A stretch of DNA of 64,000 nucleotides from Chrysemys picta bellii (GCF_011386835.1 NC_088797.1:38811583-38875582), one strand, 5' to 3'. Positions 34,689-46,829 are shown, numbered from the stretch's first letter. A program made the numbers and translations. The notes: generated by a model from the sequence alone, not told the origin.

Positions 34689-34701
34689 CCCTTGAAGGTG
34701 T

Positions 34702-35604
34702 AACTCATGGTGCCATCAGCTAGCAGAAACAGCACCGGGGCCAGATGGTCTCAGGGGAACCCAAAACAGTAAGGAAGCACAGTATCTCAATGCAGAGCAT
34801 TCAACCACCTGCTGGATTTGGGGAGTGGAACCATGAGGACAGTAAAGGTGTCCAAATAATGGAATAATTCAGGAGGAACTCTGCAAGAACAGCCTCACAC
34901 AGTGTCTCCATCCCTTTACCCCTCTACAAGTTTTACCATGAGCGTAAATAATCCTTCCCCAGGTTAGGTTCCTACAGCAATTAGTATTAGTAAATATAAA
35001 CTCATTCCTGCAGATAGTATCGTTATTTGTTTAATTCTTTGATAAAAGTAGAGTAATTTTACTCTAGACAGTCTAGGATACATTCCTAAAATGTACAGCA
35101 GGAGCACAGACTTTTTAAAAAACCAATGAGACTATTATTCAGTGGAAATCACTTTGCGGGACTGGAGATTCTCTACTGGACATCTTGGACTATATATAAG
35201 TGCAGGAGGATCTCGATTAAGATAATGTTTTGAGATACACTGTGAATTGAATGTTTACTCAAATACTTGAAGTTACTGATGGTATTAAACAGATTTGCTA
35301 GAAAGGAGGTGTGAAAAAAGTGGGAGTTATGTACAACATTACTAAAAAATGAATACCAATATCTCTATGGGCTTGGTGGTTATTGGACTGTAGGTCATTG
35401 AAGAGTGAACTCAGGTCTATGGGTCTCTGTAGTACCACGGAAAGGCACACCATGGGTATAGTTAGCACCTGTCTCAGACACTTGACACACAATGCAAGTG
35501 TCAATCCTTCAGAAGATTCACCTCCAATATGTTCTCAACAGCAGGCAGGGTTTTTGGGCCAGATCTTTCAAACAAAGAGCTTGCAAAGAGCTAAAAAGCT
35601 GACC
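34702..35604. other. No recognisable feature
   Basis: The first part continues the unclassified sequence split by the Penelope insertion. After about 34900 it is AT-rich with nothing supported. Confidence 0.45.
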
Positions 35605-35612
35605 CTCTAGGG

Positions 35613-35776
35613 CAGCGGTTCCAAAACTGTTGGTCACAACCCCATTTGGGGTTGCAGCAATCCCTACTGTGTGGAGAATGCCATTTTGCTCTACACAGTG
35701 TGACTTCACATGTTTCGCTCTTCAAATATACTTCATCACACTTGGGTCATGCCAATACAAAGTTTGGGAACCATTG
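35613..35776. mobile_element. Short hAT-like MITE with perfect 8-bp duplication
   Basis: CTCTAGGG occurs at 35605-35612 and 35777-35784. Left end CAGCGGTTCCAAAACTGTTG; reversed right end CAATGGTTCCCAAACTTTG. The terminal repeats share CA..GGTTCC.AAACT. No coding capacity. Confidence 0.88.
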
Positions 35777-35784
35777 CTCTAGGG

Positions 35785-36300
35785 AGAGGGAGGCAAAGGG
35801 TTTGCAAAGAAACAGACTGTCCTGGTCTCTCCATCCTGGGGGACCAGGGCTTAGTGGGGTCCTACCTAAACTTCCAGCAACCAAGCATCAAGTAAAACAA
35901 TATGCATATAGGCTTCTGTTATTTTTAACACTTGTCTCTCTGCTTTTTAAGTTCTTATGAACAAAAAAATCATACTTGTTTTTTGAACAAGCTGTACTCT
36001 CTCATGGCATTTATCAGCTGGTTACAGCCCCTGAAGCGAAACATATAGCAGGAGCCAAACCCAGCTAGACCTGCTGAAGGCAATACAGTTCTGGTAAATA
36101 GGGAGTGCGGTAGCCTGGTGATCCAGTCTACTAGTGGGGTGAACTGCAGAGTTCTACTCTGAGAGAAGTGCGGGTTCAGACCTGTGACTTGGGAAGGGTG
36201 CCCATGGAGATACTGAGTGTGGGATCAAGGTGCTGCACTCTCCTGGAACAGTAGCAGGTAGCTTTTGGTTACTGGGCTACAATTCGGTGTTCAGTAGCTC
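35785..36300 (+). repeat. Unclassified repeat X, copy B
   Basis: From about 35990 it parallels 19180-19510: CCCCTGAAGCGAAA, CCAGCTAGACCTGCTGA, GTAGCCTGGTGATCCAGT, CTGAGAGAAGTGCGGG, GGGTGCCCATGGAGATACTG and CTCCTGGAACAGTAGCAGG. Both copies are in the same orientation. By eye identity is around two thirds, so the family is old. The sequence from 35785 to 35990 has no recognised feature. Confidence 0.5.
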
Positions 36301-39300
36301 CTGCTTTCTTTTCCTTAGTTATTTAACAAACATGCTTTCAGAACTGTTGGGCAAATATTAACGTTTTGCCAGGAAATAATAGGTAACGAAAATAACCAAA
36401 AAAGTGCAGTAAAAAGACCATTGGAAGAAAGAATTGGGAATACAGATACTGAGGAATAAAAAACCTAGATAATATATCAATTAGCTGTTCATATTTAAAA
36501 AACAAAGCAAAATAGGTCAGCGCAAAGCATCATAAATATGAATACTGTTTTATTCCTTTCCTACTTATACATATTCATTACGTGTTCTTCCATTATCAGT
36601 TTTTCCTAGAATATGGATGATAAACAGCAAGAAATAATGTAATACCAAATGCAGAAAAACAACCAAAGCAATTCTTTTTTCATAAACATAATGGACTTTC
36701 AGTGAAGTGGCTCTAAACATTAGCATAAGAACTTTTTTCTGTCGTTTCTCCAGTTTGTTCAGAGGGAATAGCAATATCACTAGAAAAATAGCTTGCTTCT
36801 GTGACATATTGCACTTAGTTAAACATTAAAAATACATTAAGTATCAGTAAGAAAAAATAAATGACAAAAAGAGAGACAGGTAGTTTTGGTTTTTCGAAAC
36901 TGACAATTTCTACTATTTCTGCATCTATTACCCAACATATCTGTTCCAACACAGTACCAAAGCAATAAAAAAATATTCTGTTCTATACTTAATTTTTCCA
37001 CTGACATGTGACTTTACTCTCTGTGCTTCAGTTTAGTCACCTATAAAATGGGAGAATTAATCATTTAGCTCATACTGAAAAGTACTGCAGACCTTAATCA
37101 GTCAAAATTTCCACCAGTTTTCACTGGGTGAGGACTCAGTAAGGACTATAGGATTTGGCCTTCAGGAGACCCCTATTCAATAAAATATACATCCAGCTCC
37201 CTAACTGCGCAAGACTCAAACTAATTTGAGCTTCCCTTTATGATACTGAATCTAGTCACCAAAATTACTTAGACTGTAAACTTCTTGGAGGAGGAGCCAT
37301 CTTGCCAAGGACAATGAGGCTCTGATCAGAGCCTCTAGATGCTACTACTACTAATAACTAATCTGATTTTATAACAGTTCCATGAAATAGCCTCATATTT
37401 CCCACAAATGCCACACTATAAATCATGCCTTGGAAGACCTGAAAAATTGTTTAAAAGATGGACATATTCTTTCTATTACTAGAAATAAAAAAAAATAAAC
37501 ACAAGCTGTCAGTTTTCAAAATGACTGGGAAAAAAGAAGGAAGAGAGAAATGGTAAAGATGGATGAAAAAGGAAAATACTTAAAAAATGAAAAATATAGA
37601 AATGTAAAGAAATCAAAGATAATTTGGGGTGGGGAATGGAAAAAAGAACAATGGATCCATTTTGAGCCCTGGGAACTGAAAACCATTCTGAAACTTATCA
37701 TGAAATGATTTTTCCATTTTACAACCAGCTGTAATGCTAACACACTCTTCAACACAAAAATAGGAACATCTATTTTTGTAGCATAGAGATAGTCTATCAT
37801 GTTTTCTACTACCCAAAGAGTCCTATAATTTTTTGCTTAGTGTATAATGGGAAACAAGGCTGAATTCATCTGTATATCAATACGCTAATGGGCAAGAAAT
37901 ACCCTAACCTCTCATAAATCCAAATATGAACAAACTTGAAAAGATTTCTACATTATTTCCCTTCATTGCAATTTCCGACTAACCAGCTAGCTGCCCTAAA
38001 ACTGAAATTAGAGCAGATTTACAACTAAGATTATGTTCTCCATTTCCTTAAACAGAAATTCTAGACACATTCTAATGCAAATGTGCATTTATTCTTCAGA
38101 GTGATGAAATATCGAAAGTGTTAAAAATTAGAGTGCTTTGGTTTCAGCTACTGACTCTTCTGCTCTAGAGAGAGAGGTACGAATGCTGTCTCTAGTAACT
38201 GAAAATGAGTTTAAAGTTGTTTAATCCTATTCTTCAGGTATCCAAACTACCAAACAATCTGAAAACATACTAGCATCTACTCCACAGAAGATGAAGATTA
38301 GACAGTCACGTGTTTCAAATCAGGACTGGTAAAACCTACAGACTGTCTTTCTGCATTGTGAAACAGCTCAAGTCATATAAACATTAGTCTTGCATTTTGC
38401 AAGCACTAAATACATCCACATTTTTTCTTCAGTATTTAATATCTCGTTTCACTTTGGATAAAAAGAGAAAATACCAAATAAAACAAAGTAGCCATGATTA
38501 AAGTCATAGCATGCTTTAGCTGATAAAATAAATATATTTTGTTTTAAAATATAGTGAATCTATACTCTCATCTTGAATAAGATAATCAAGGTTGGGGTTT
38601 TTAAAGTATATTGAAAGGTTAACATTTCAAAATTTAAATGTTTCATGGAGGAGATAAGGACATATCAGCAGAATATAATTAATACTGGTAGAGTCTGTTC
38701 CATATTTCAAGATACCGGTAGTTATTTTTTACTTGCTGACAAAAATATTATAAATAAAACTTAAAGAAATCATTGTATTCATACAAGTATAGCTTCATAC
38801 ATTACTTAAGTTGTATTTCCATGGATAACAGATGTCTAATTCACTACAGCAAACAAAAATATCTCTAAGAGAGAATGAAGCAACTCAATAATGATTCAGT
38901 AAGGAAGTGCTAGTATATGACACCAGCATCCATCTTAAAATGATTATATATGTTCCATCAGTCCTTTGATCTAACTGTATGAAAGTCATTTAACATAACA
39001 CTGTCAGAGGAGCAACATCACCTGCTGTAAAAATTTCTACTTTGCCTTACCATTTATTTTTTACTCAGGTCTTGAAGTATGTGTGTCACCAGGAGCATAT
39101 TACCCTGTGATAACATTCATTTTTAATGGCATTATGTCAATCATAGTGGCATATTCTTGTTGCTAGTTAATTATACATTTTTAATATAACTCTAAACTTA
39201 ACTTTAATTAAAAAAAAACTATAAAGTCTGGGGAAAATATCTTGGTATGCAACATCCCCCTGCCCCTCCAGGAATCAAAATTTTACAAAAAGTTTGTTTG

Positions 39301-42300
39301 GATGCTATTAAATTATGAGAGCAAAATAAGAAAGTGTTATTTCACAAAAATTAATTCAAAACAAATATCAAGTTAAAATATTTTATGTAAATCAAAATTG
39401 TATTAACTAATCTTGACACTGCAGGTGAAGCTCATTAGTCACAAGCAGACACAGTATAACATTCCACGATGCAATCCAGACCAGGTAGGGACTGTATCAT
39501 TCCTGCCCTGCAAACTCAGGTGCCTCACAATGCTTTGCTGCTGTAGCTCCCACCTGGGGCACTCACAAACAGCCTTCTAGGATGCAGGTAACACCCTGAG
39601 TGTCTTTGTATAGCTGCAGCCTGACCTCCACATCAGCCACACTCTGGCTTCCATCAGCCTTGGTTACCACTTGGAGGGTGATTCCAACACACTCCCAGTC
39701 CCGGATTTCCCCCCAAAACATGTGTTCTTCTCTGTCCAGACCTCTCCTGGACAGCCCACATATATTAGGTCCATTGCCCCTCCAAGACAATCTGTATCTA
39801 ACAGTTTGCAGTTTCATCATATTATTAGCTTCCAAATGATACCTCACAAGGCAAATTTTGTATAAAGATTATTACAAAAGTATGTAGGGTCTGAATACAG
39901 GGTGCATTTGGTCATACATGTTTTAAAAAAATCATTAAACTATGCACTTTAATTTACTATAAAAATGTTTACAACACCAGAACACACAAGCAGTGCCTGG
40001 TACTGAGTGATAATAAAGAACTTCAACAGAATTTTTGCATGCTTGTTTTTTGGAGGTAAAAACTACACTATTGAAAGTGCTTGCTGCTAGTTTCCATTTT
40101 CCCTGTTGGGACTTTGCATTCTATTAACAGATTTCTTGTTATTTTCCCCAACTCCAATCTGTTTTTTTTCCTGATAAAACTCTCTGAAAAAAAACAGTAT
40201 GTTTTATAAAAGAAACTATATACAATGTGATTTACTTTGAAAACATATTTATTCCCAAAACATAAACAGACACACATTTTCCAAAATGAGAAGCTTGCAA
40301 ATCTGTAAATAAAAAACAAAGGAACAGAAACCCTCATCTACTAAAGAGCAAGGCCTAGCATTTTCTCTTATTTCCTTTTAGATACTGGTACTTTTATCAA
40401 TTTTATTTTTCATCACATTCTTTTATAAAGCTTTGACCAAACTAATCCAAAATGTGCTAGAAACATGGTCAATTTACATAAAGCAGGCTGGAGGGGAGGG
40501 CTGGTTAAAAACAAAAAAAATCTGAATTCAACCATTCTGTCTTTCACTGATTATTACATCCACAATTTTGAATAAATTTGAATTTATTTGAATAATTAAA
40601 TTGAATAAATTTGATGCAATAAAACCTTCCTTGCAAACATAGACTTGAGGTAGAAATATGACTCTTCCCTTTAAAGTATTAAAGGGAAAAAAGAACACAG
40701 TTCCGAGTTCCTATGAGCAAATTATCAGTCTCCTTTTCCTGTTCTGGGCTCAACCTATGACCTTTGTATTTGGAACGAGTAGGGATGATTACAATTGTTT
40801 TGATACAAGAAGCTTTCTATCAGAAAAATGCAGTTTTGTTGAAATCAAAGTTTTGCTGGAACGTTATCTATTGTCAACTAAGCTTTTGACAGGGAAAAAG
40901 TCTAAACAAACCATTTCAACTTCATCATTTTGTTTAGATAACAACAAAATGTTTCATTTTAATATGATAAAGCTGAAACAAAACATTTTTATCATTTCAA
41001 TTATTATATAATGATGTTTCAAGGTTATCAAAACAAAACATTTTTGTAGTTCCAAATTGAATTTTGGGGGGAATTTTCTCTCTGCAGGAAATTTCAAAGT
41101 TTTGTTTTTTCAATCTAATTTTGAACAAAAACAAATTTTAATTTTTTTTCCTGCAGAATGGAAATTCCAGTTTCCAGTTAGCTCTCAGAATCAGTCACAC
41201 TGGCTAAAATAACAGAAAGGTTCCTTAGTGTCTCTAAATCATCTTTAAATTTTGTCCTTTTGTGGTTCAATTTTTGTTGTTGTTCACTAGATCATTGAGA
41301 CTGCGTGTTTGAAACCTATTACATTTACAAAAGTAATTGTGAAAGACTTCTCTGCAGAGTCCTAGTTGTGTGAAATGCTTGCTATATTTTACGCAGTCAT
41401 TTTAAACAGACATTTTCAAGAAGTCATTCTCAGCCACTTCATCTTCCCTATGATAGTTGTACGCAAAGGCAAACAAACAGTTTTTCCAAGTTAACTATGA
41501 GACTAATGTGTCAATCCTTCCTTTTCAACCAACCAACTATAAGACTGCTGGTGGTTGAGAATAAATTTTTGAACTGCCACAATATCCTTTGGGAAAGTGC
41601 TAGTTGTTACTTCTTTCTCAACAAGACTTGTGTGTGCTGAACAACCATATGTCACAAGTGTAGGACAACTACCCCTCAGAAGATCTGCTTGTAAGACTTT
41701 AATTCTGTTTGATATTGGGGGGAGGGAGGGGAGCACACCTGTGTCATACTGCAGATTCCATTTTGAATGTGGGGTTATTTACTTTCTGTTGTCTCTCGAC
41801 CTCCATGTTGGGCTGAAATTCCAACAGAATAGTGGCACAGGGCTGACACTAGAAGGTCATTAAATCTGGATGGTCAGTCGACCACTGAAATGTAACCACT
41901 CGAGAACAAAAGACTCGCTCCCAACTAGGAAAAATGTTTTTTTCAGAGAAGTTGCCTACCAATGAAGACACCGGGTAGTACTCTGGTAACCTGTTGAGAA
42001 TGACCAGGGAATCACCTGGCAATGGGTCTGGAAAGTTATGAAGAGCAGAAACTGCTCTTTTTGCATTTTTCCTCTCAACAATTTTTACCAGCTCAAGATG
42101 AGGGAAGCCACTGCAGGAGCTGGATGAAGCAAGGGGGGAGGAGGGGCGGGGACTTCCAAGGAACGAGTGAACAAGAGCGAGGGGAAATGCATGTAGCTTT
42201 ATCATCTTTATAAAGATCTGTGTATTTCTCATGTGATTAAGTAAACAGCAATAGCACTGTAGAATGCTGGGTGAAGTGTCTGTGTATGTTATACTCTATA

Positions 42301-42314
42301 TCTATCAGGTACTT
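36301..42314. other. Long AT-rich stretch, only relics
   Basis: No gene supported across six kilobases. A MIR-like relic lies at about 36995-37095 (GTGCTTCAGTTTAGTCACC, TAAAATGGGAG), and a weak match to the ancient TGTACAGCACC-type repeat at about 37270-37350. At 39430-39860 there is a GC-richer block that could be an old LTR fragment (low confidence). At 40800-41180 the sequence is dominated by AAACAAAACATTTT-like and GAAATTTC-like words that partly fold back. The rest appears single-copy. Confidence 0.5.
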
Positions 42315-42322
42315 CCTGAGAG

Positions 42323-42447
42323 TAGGGTGACCAGATGATCCGATTTTATAGGGACAGTCCCGATATTTGGGTCTTTTTCTTATATAGGCTCCTATTACCC
42401 CCGCACCCGCTTTCCTGATTTTTCACATTTGCTGTCTGGTCACCCTA
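42323..42447 (+). mobile_element. hAT-like MITE, GTGACCAGATG family, best copy
   Basis: Left end TAGGGTGACCAGATGAT; reversed right end TAGGGTGACCAGACAGC. Flanks CCTGAGAG (42315-42322) and CCTGAGAA (42448-42455) form an 8-bp duplication with one mismatch. At 125 bp it is the reference for the copies at 19055 and 53368. Confidence 0.93.
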
Positions 42448-42455
42448 CCTGAGAA

Positions 42456-43692
42456 GAAACTCAGAAGGCTCACACCTTCAGTGGAATTCTGGAAAAGCTA
42501 CTAGGATATTTGAAAGTCAGTGCAAGAGTTGGCAGCCTATGGCATCTGGGCTGCAGGGCTCCATTTCCATGAAGAGATAACAGACTCTTAGTCAACACCC
42601 AGGAGATGTGCCAACAGGGGCAGCCCAGCCAGATCTGTGACAATTGGATCTTTGCAGAGGATTTCCATTCTCTGAAGATGCATCCCTGGCTCGCTATCTT
42701 TCCTATACTGATGTCTTCCTTCTCTGGCAGCCCTTACCCTAGCTCCCTCCTGATTTATTAGAATACTTTGTTATGCAAGATTACTGTATTTTAAATCCCA
42801 TAAGTGATGAACTTCCACTAAAACTCTCTGTAATGTTCTTGGTTGTTTTGGAATTGGTTCTAAAGTATAATTCCATTATGATGTAAAGTATATGCATAAT
42901 TTAGATAAGCAAGGCAGCAATATGCTTACCAGTGTGTCAGTTTTGCTGACATTTTTGGGGTATGAAAAGATTTATTTCAAGCCCAGTAGTTAGAACATTT
43001 CTATTTAAATAGATATTGATAACATATGTCTTAATCTTTTCCCAAGTTCCAATAAATAACTATCTTTTTTTTTACTTCCAGCACAGAAAGCAGATTATGA
43101 AAAATGAGAACTAAACAGAGTTTCAATTAGGTTTGGCTAAATATGTTAGAAGCAGATGCCTTGTATAAAATACAGATGATTAGCAGGCCACATATCATAA
43201 AGAAAAGTCTGAGTTTAAACATTCATGTGTACAGCCCATCTGCACATCTTGAAATATCTGTAGATTTCAAACATTTCTATTGCAATGACAGAGCTAACTT
43301 CCTTTAAATGTGATAACCAGTAAGTTCTGCCTTGTGGCCTAATTCTGCAAAATGGAACAATAATAACTGAGTAAAGATTGTTCAGTAATTATGCCCTAGT
43401 ACTTCAAGTAGTATTCATAATGATAGGTCAGACTAAATCAGTGATTTCTAGCGGACGGAATCCCAACACCTATGAGGTCTTATTAAAACATTATTTATGG
43501 CATCATGGTTTATCTTTCTCCATTATAAAGCAGTTATATGCAGCAGTAGCTGAAGCCTGAATTTGAATTATAGTAACTCTTCCTCTTCCATACAGCTAGC
43601 TGCTTAAGCATGCCTGGTCAAAACCATCCCGAATGCAAAATCATTTACTTAAATGGGGTCACACCTGGGACGAACATGAGCTAAAATATTTA
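42456..43692. other. No recognisable feature
   Basis: AT-rich sequence with no supported gene, repeat terminus or RNA. Confidence 0.5.
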
Positions 43693-43699
43693 CAGTCAC

Positions 43700-44272
43700 C
43701 AGGGTGAAAGTAACTTAAAGGACTTACCGGTATGCCGAGTCCTGAGCAGGCATGGCCTCAACCAGAAGAGGCGTGGCCTCAATGGGAAGAGGTGGGGCCT
43801 TTCAAGATTTAAAGATCCTGGGGCTCCAGCTGCTGCTGGGAGCCCTAGGGCCTTTAAATCACCCCGGAGCTACCAGCTGCAGAGGTGGCTGGGAGCCCCG
43901 GAGCTCAGGGGCGAATTAAAGGGCCCGGGGCTCCGGCCACCACGGAGCTCCGGGCCCTTTAAATCACCACGGGAACCCTAACGCCACTACCCTGGGGCAG
44001 CAGGGCTCAGGCTGGGGTAGCAGTGGCAGGTTCCGGCAGCGATTTAAAGGACCAGAGGCTCCTGCTGCTTCAGGGAGCCCCGGGCCCTTTAAAGCGCTGC
44101 TGGAGCTCCGGCAGCAGGGCTCGTGTGGCGCTTTAGAGGCCTGGGACTTCCCGCAGCAGCTGGAGCCCTGGGCCCTTTAAATCACCGCCAGAGAAGCCGG
44201 TCTAGTCCGACACTGCGTACCGGCTCTTGCCGGTATGCCGTTCCCAACCATACCAGCTTACTTTCACCTCTG
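43700..44272. mobile_element. hAT-like element with GC-rich interior
   Basis: Left end CAGGGTGAAAGTAACTTAAA; reversed right end CAGAGGTGAAAGTAAGCTGG. Flanks CAGTCACC (43693-43700) and CAGTCAAC (44273-44280) differ by one base, the left one overlapping the terminal C. The interior repeats GGGCCCTTTAAATCACC-like and GGAGCTCCGG-like words, so it grew by internal duplication. No transposase. Confidence 0.8.
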
Positions 44273-44537
44273 CAGTCAACCAAGTTCCAGTTGGAGGATA
44301 ATACTGAACACTAGCTAGGGTGAACATGTAAATGATGTAGACTTGACATGCTGAATATGTGAGACAGATGTTTAGATGCTGTCTTAGGCCTGGTCTACAC
44401 TAGGCGTTTATGTCGAAGTTAGCGCCGTTAAATCGAATTAACCCTGCACCCGTCCACACTGCGATGCTATTTAGTTCGACATAGAGGTCTCTTTAATTCG
44501 ACTTCTGTACTCCTCCCCGACGAGGGGAGTAGCGCTA

Positions 44538-44561
44538 AATTCGACATGGCCATGTCGAATT
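44538..44561. repeat. 24-bp perfect palindrome near Harbinger left end
   Basis: The core TTCGACATGGCCATGTCGAA is extended by two more matching bases on each side. It sits among other TTCGAC words between the terminal repeat and the first exon, a plausible binding site for the Myb-like protein or transposase (inference). Confidence 0.85.
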
Positions 44562-44782
44562 AGGCTAGGTGTGGATGGAAATCGACGCTAATAGCTCCGG
44601 GAGCTATCCCACAGTGCACCACTCTGTTGACGCTCTGGACAGCAGTGCGAGCTCGGATGCTCTGACCAGCCACACAGGAAAAGCCCCGGGAAAATTTGAA
44701 TTTGAATTCCTTTTCCTGTCTGGCCAGTTTGAATCTCATTTCCTGTCTGGACATCGTGGCGAGCACAGCAGCACTGGCAACG

Positions 44783-46829
44783 ATGCAGAGCTCTCCAGCA
44801 GTGATGGCCGTGCAGTCTGGGAATAGAAAGAGAGCCCCAGCATGGACTGATCGTGAAGTCTTGGATCTCATCGCTGTGTGGGGCGATGAGTCCGTGCTTT
44901 CCGAGCTGCGATCCAAAAGAAGGAATGCAAAGATCTACGAGAAGATCTCTAAAGACATGGCAGAGAGAGGATACAGCCGGGATGCAACGCAGTGCCGCGT
45001 GAAAATCAAGGAGCTGAGACAAGGCTACCAGAAGACCAAAGAGGCAAACGGACGCTCCGGATCCCATCCCCAGACATCCCGTTTCTACGAGGCACTGCAT
45101 TCCATCCTCGGTGCTGCCGCCACCACTACCCCACCAGTGACCGTGGACTCTGAGGATGGGATACTGTCCACGGCCGGTTCCTCAGACATGTTAGGGGACG
45201 GGGAAGATGAGGAAGGAGATGAGGAGGGCGAGGCAGTTGGCAGCTCTCACAACGCTGATTTCCCCGACAGCCAGGATCTCTTCATCACCCTTACAGAGAT
45301 CCCCTACGAAGCGTCCCCAGCCATTACCCCGGACACAGAATCTGGTGAAGGATCAGCCAGTAAGTGTTGTAAACATCTAAACATTTATTTTTAACAAAAC
45401 AGGAATATTAACAATTAAAAGAATGGGTTGTTCATGATTAGTGTGCCCTAGGCGCTTAACGGTTTAGTAAGGGGCAGTGCAAGTTTTGAAAAGAAATCTA
45501 GCAATGTCCGGTTTTCAGTGATTGTCCTGCACAAGCCGCTCTACTGTGTATTCCCTGCTACTGCAGCTACAGTAAAATGCGGTCTATATGTGCGGGGATA
45601 GAGCAGTAATCCTCCTGGGACATCTCGATGAAGCTCTCCTGGAGGTAACTTGAAAGCCGTTGCATGAGGTTCTTGGGGAGAGCGGCCTTATTGGGTCCTC
45701 CGAAGTACGACACGTTGCCGCGCCACGAGATTATCAGGTACTCGGGGATCATTGCTCTGCACAGCAGGGCGGCATACGGCCCTGGTCTTTGGAGGCTTTC
45801 CCGGAGCATTCTCTCTTTGTCGCTCTCGGAGATCCTCATCAGGGTGATGTCGGCCATGGTGACCTGCTTTTAATTAGGTAGGGGAATGTTAGTGTTGGGA
45901 CTGCTTTCCCGTTCCTTTACAGAACTGTCACCGCTGGTTTGCAGCCACGCGGTGGAGGCGGGAGAGGGGCAGCCGAAAGGGATCATTCCCGGGGACAGCC
46001 GCGAGGGGGTGGGACAGGGGCAGAGTTCCCGCTTGCCGGATTGCTGGCAGCAGGGACTGACATTGATTTAAATGTGAAATGAGGCCAGTGGTAATATAAA
46101 AGTTTTAAACTGCCACAAGTGTACGGCTTACCATGTCTGCCTGCAACAGAAATTCCGTTGTGCTGCCTCGCTTCTCAAATGTGCTGTTCAAGACCCCAGG
46201 CACAGAATGCGAAGGCCGAGAATTCGACCTTGTGCTGAGTGCGCATGTGAAAGGTGCTGTGCATGGTCTTGTTCACAGAGAAAGACTATGTTCTTTGTTC
46301 ACAACTACATTTATCTTTCAGAGGAATTCACTCCCTTTTTCCCATTTCCACAGCCCCGTCTGCGACTGTCTCACAACCTAGCCTGGAATCACACTCCCAG
46401 AGGCTAGCGCGGATTAGGCGTAGGAAGAAGAGGACACGGGAGGACATGTTCTCTGAGCTTATGGCCTCTTCCCAAGCCCAGGCAGCACAGCAGACCCAGT
46501 GGCGGGAGAACTTGACCCGAATGCACCAAGCCAACATGGATCGGGAGGAGAGGTGGCGGCAGGAAGACCAGCAGGCGACTCAAACGCTGCTTGGACTACT
46601 GAGGGAGCAAACGGACACGCTCCGGCGCCTTGTGGATGTTCTGCAGGAACGGAGGCAGGAGGACAGAGCCCCGCTGCAGTCCATCTCTAACCGCCCTCCC
46701 CCGCCACCAAGTCCCATACCCACCTCACCCAAAGTGCAAAGAAGGAGAGGCGGCAGAGTCCCTGCTAACTCTCACTCCACCCCTGCAGAGAGCTCTAGTA
46801 GCAGAAGGCTCTCATTTCCCAAAATTTGA
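44783..46829 (+). CDS. Harbinger Myb/SANT-like DNA-binding protein, two exons
   Basis: Harbinger transposons encode a Myb-like partner that binds terminal DNA and brings the transposase to the nucleus (established for the superfamily). Exon 1 runs from ATG 44783 to 45359 (donor GTAAGT at 45360); exon 2 from 46354 (after TTCCCATTTCCACAG) to the TGA ending 46829, giving 350 codons with no frame break. I chose this ATG because it directly precedes the domain; an upstream in-frame ATG at 44696 would add 29 residues. Residues about 20-105 form the trihelix-type domain, with W21, W33, the basic RSKRRNAKIYEKIS stretch and F101. An acidic run (DGEDEEGDEEGE) follows. Exon 2 has a basic RIRRRKKR patch, a leucine-rich LLREQTDTLRRLVDVLQE segment that can form a coiled coil, and a proline-rich tail. 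AATAAA follows at 46901-46906. A second acceptor at 46320 would break the frame. Host genes such as ZSCAN29 carry related domains. Confidence 0.85.
45384..45389 (-). promoter_or_regulatory. Antisense polyadenylation signal AATAAA
   Basis: TTTATT on the plus strand gives AATAAA on the minus strand, about 180 nt past the stop codon of the antisense ORF. This is a fitting distance for its 3' end, though such hexamers are common in AT-rich DNA. Confidence 0.45.
45567..45863 (-). CDS. Antisense ORF inside the Harbinger intron; possible third gene
   Basis: I do not recognise this protein. From ATG 45857 it encodes 96 residues with balanced composition, opening MADITLMRISESDKERML, then RPGPYAALLCRAMIPEYLI, SWRGNVSYFGG, LMQRLSSYLQE and EDYCSIPAHID. 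The start context is GTCACCATGG, close to an ideal Kozak sequence, and third codon positions favour G/C. On the minus strand AG at 45865-45864 could be a splice acceptor. An upstream donor (ATG|GTAAGC, intron starting 46131) would join in frame, adding LNSTFEKRGSTTEFLLQADM before VTMADITL. An AATAAA follows. It lies wholly within the intron of the Myb-like gene on the opposite strand. It may be a third Harbinger protein, an alternative exon or a captured host fragment. There is no similarity to the transposase or Myb domain by eye. Confidence 0.5.
   Translation of the reverse strand, partial: VTMADITLMRISESDKERMLRESLQRPGPYAALLCRAMIPEYLIISWRGNVSYFGGPNKAALPKNLMQRLSSYLQESFIEMSQEDYCSIPAHIDRILL
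46132..46275 (-). CDS. Possible upstream exon of the antisense gene, perhaps frameshifted
   Basis: In the frame that splices into the antisense ORF, the minus strand is open from 46272 down to the donor at 46132 and gives STFEKRGSTTEFLLQADM at its end, but no ATG except the last codon. A second frame just upstream reads MHSTFHMRTQHKVEFSAFAF and stops at about 46181. The two would connect with a single-base indel near 46186, so the exon may be intact in other copies and broken here. All of this is inference from frames and splice motifs. Confidence 0.3.

Larger units (their letters stand above)
45360..46353 (+). other. Intron of the Harbinger Myb-like gene
   Basis: A 994-bp GT-AG intron by prediction. 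Joining its flanks restores a single frame (GCC A + CC CCG). It is unusual because it hosts an antisense open frame with its own splice signals (see 45567-45863). Confidence 0.75.

Noticed and set aside
40658..41011. 117-codon open frame on the plus strand
   Set aside because: The composition is that of AT-rich repeats (AAACAAAACATTTT words) and there is no recognisable domain, splice context or codon bias.
46133..46381. Plus-strand 82-codon frame within the Myb-like gene's intron
   Set aside because: It is not joined to either exon in frame by plausible splice sites. I consider the antisense reading more likely, though not certain.
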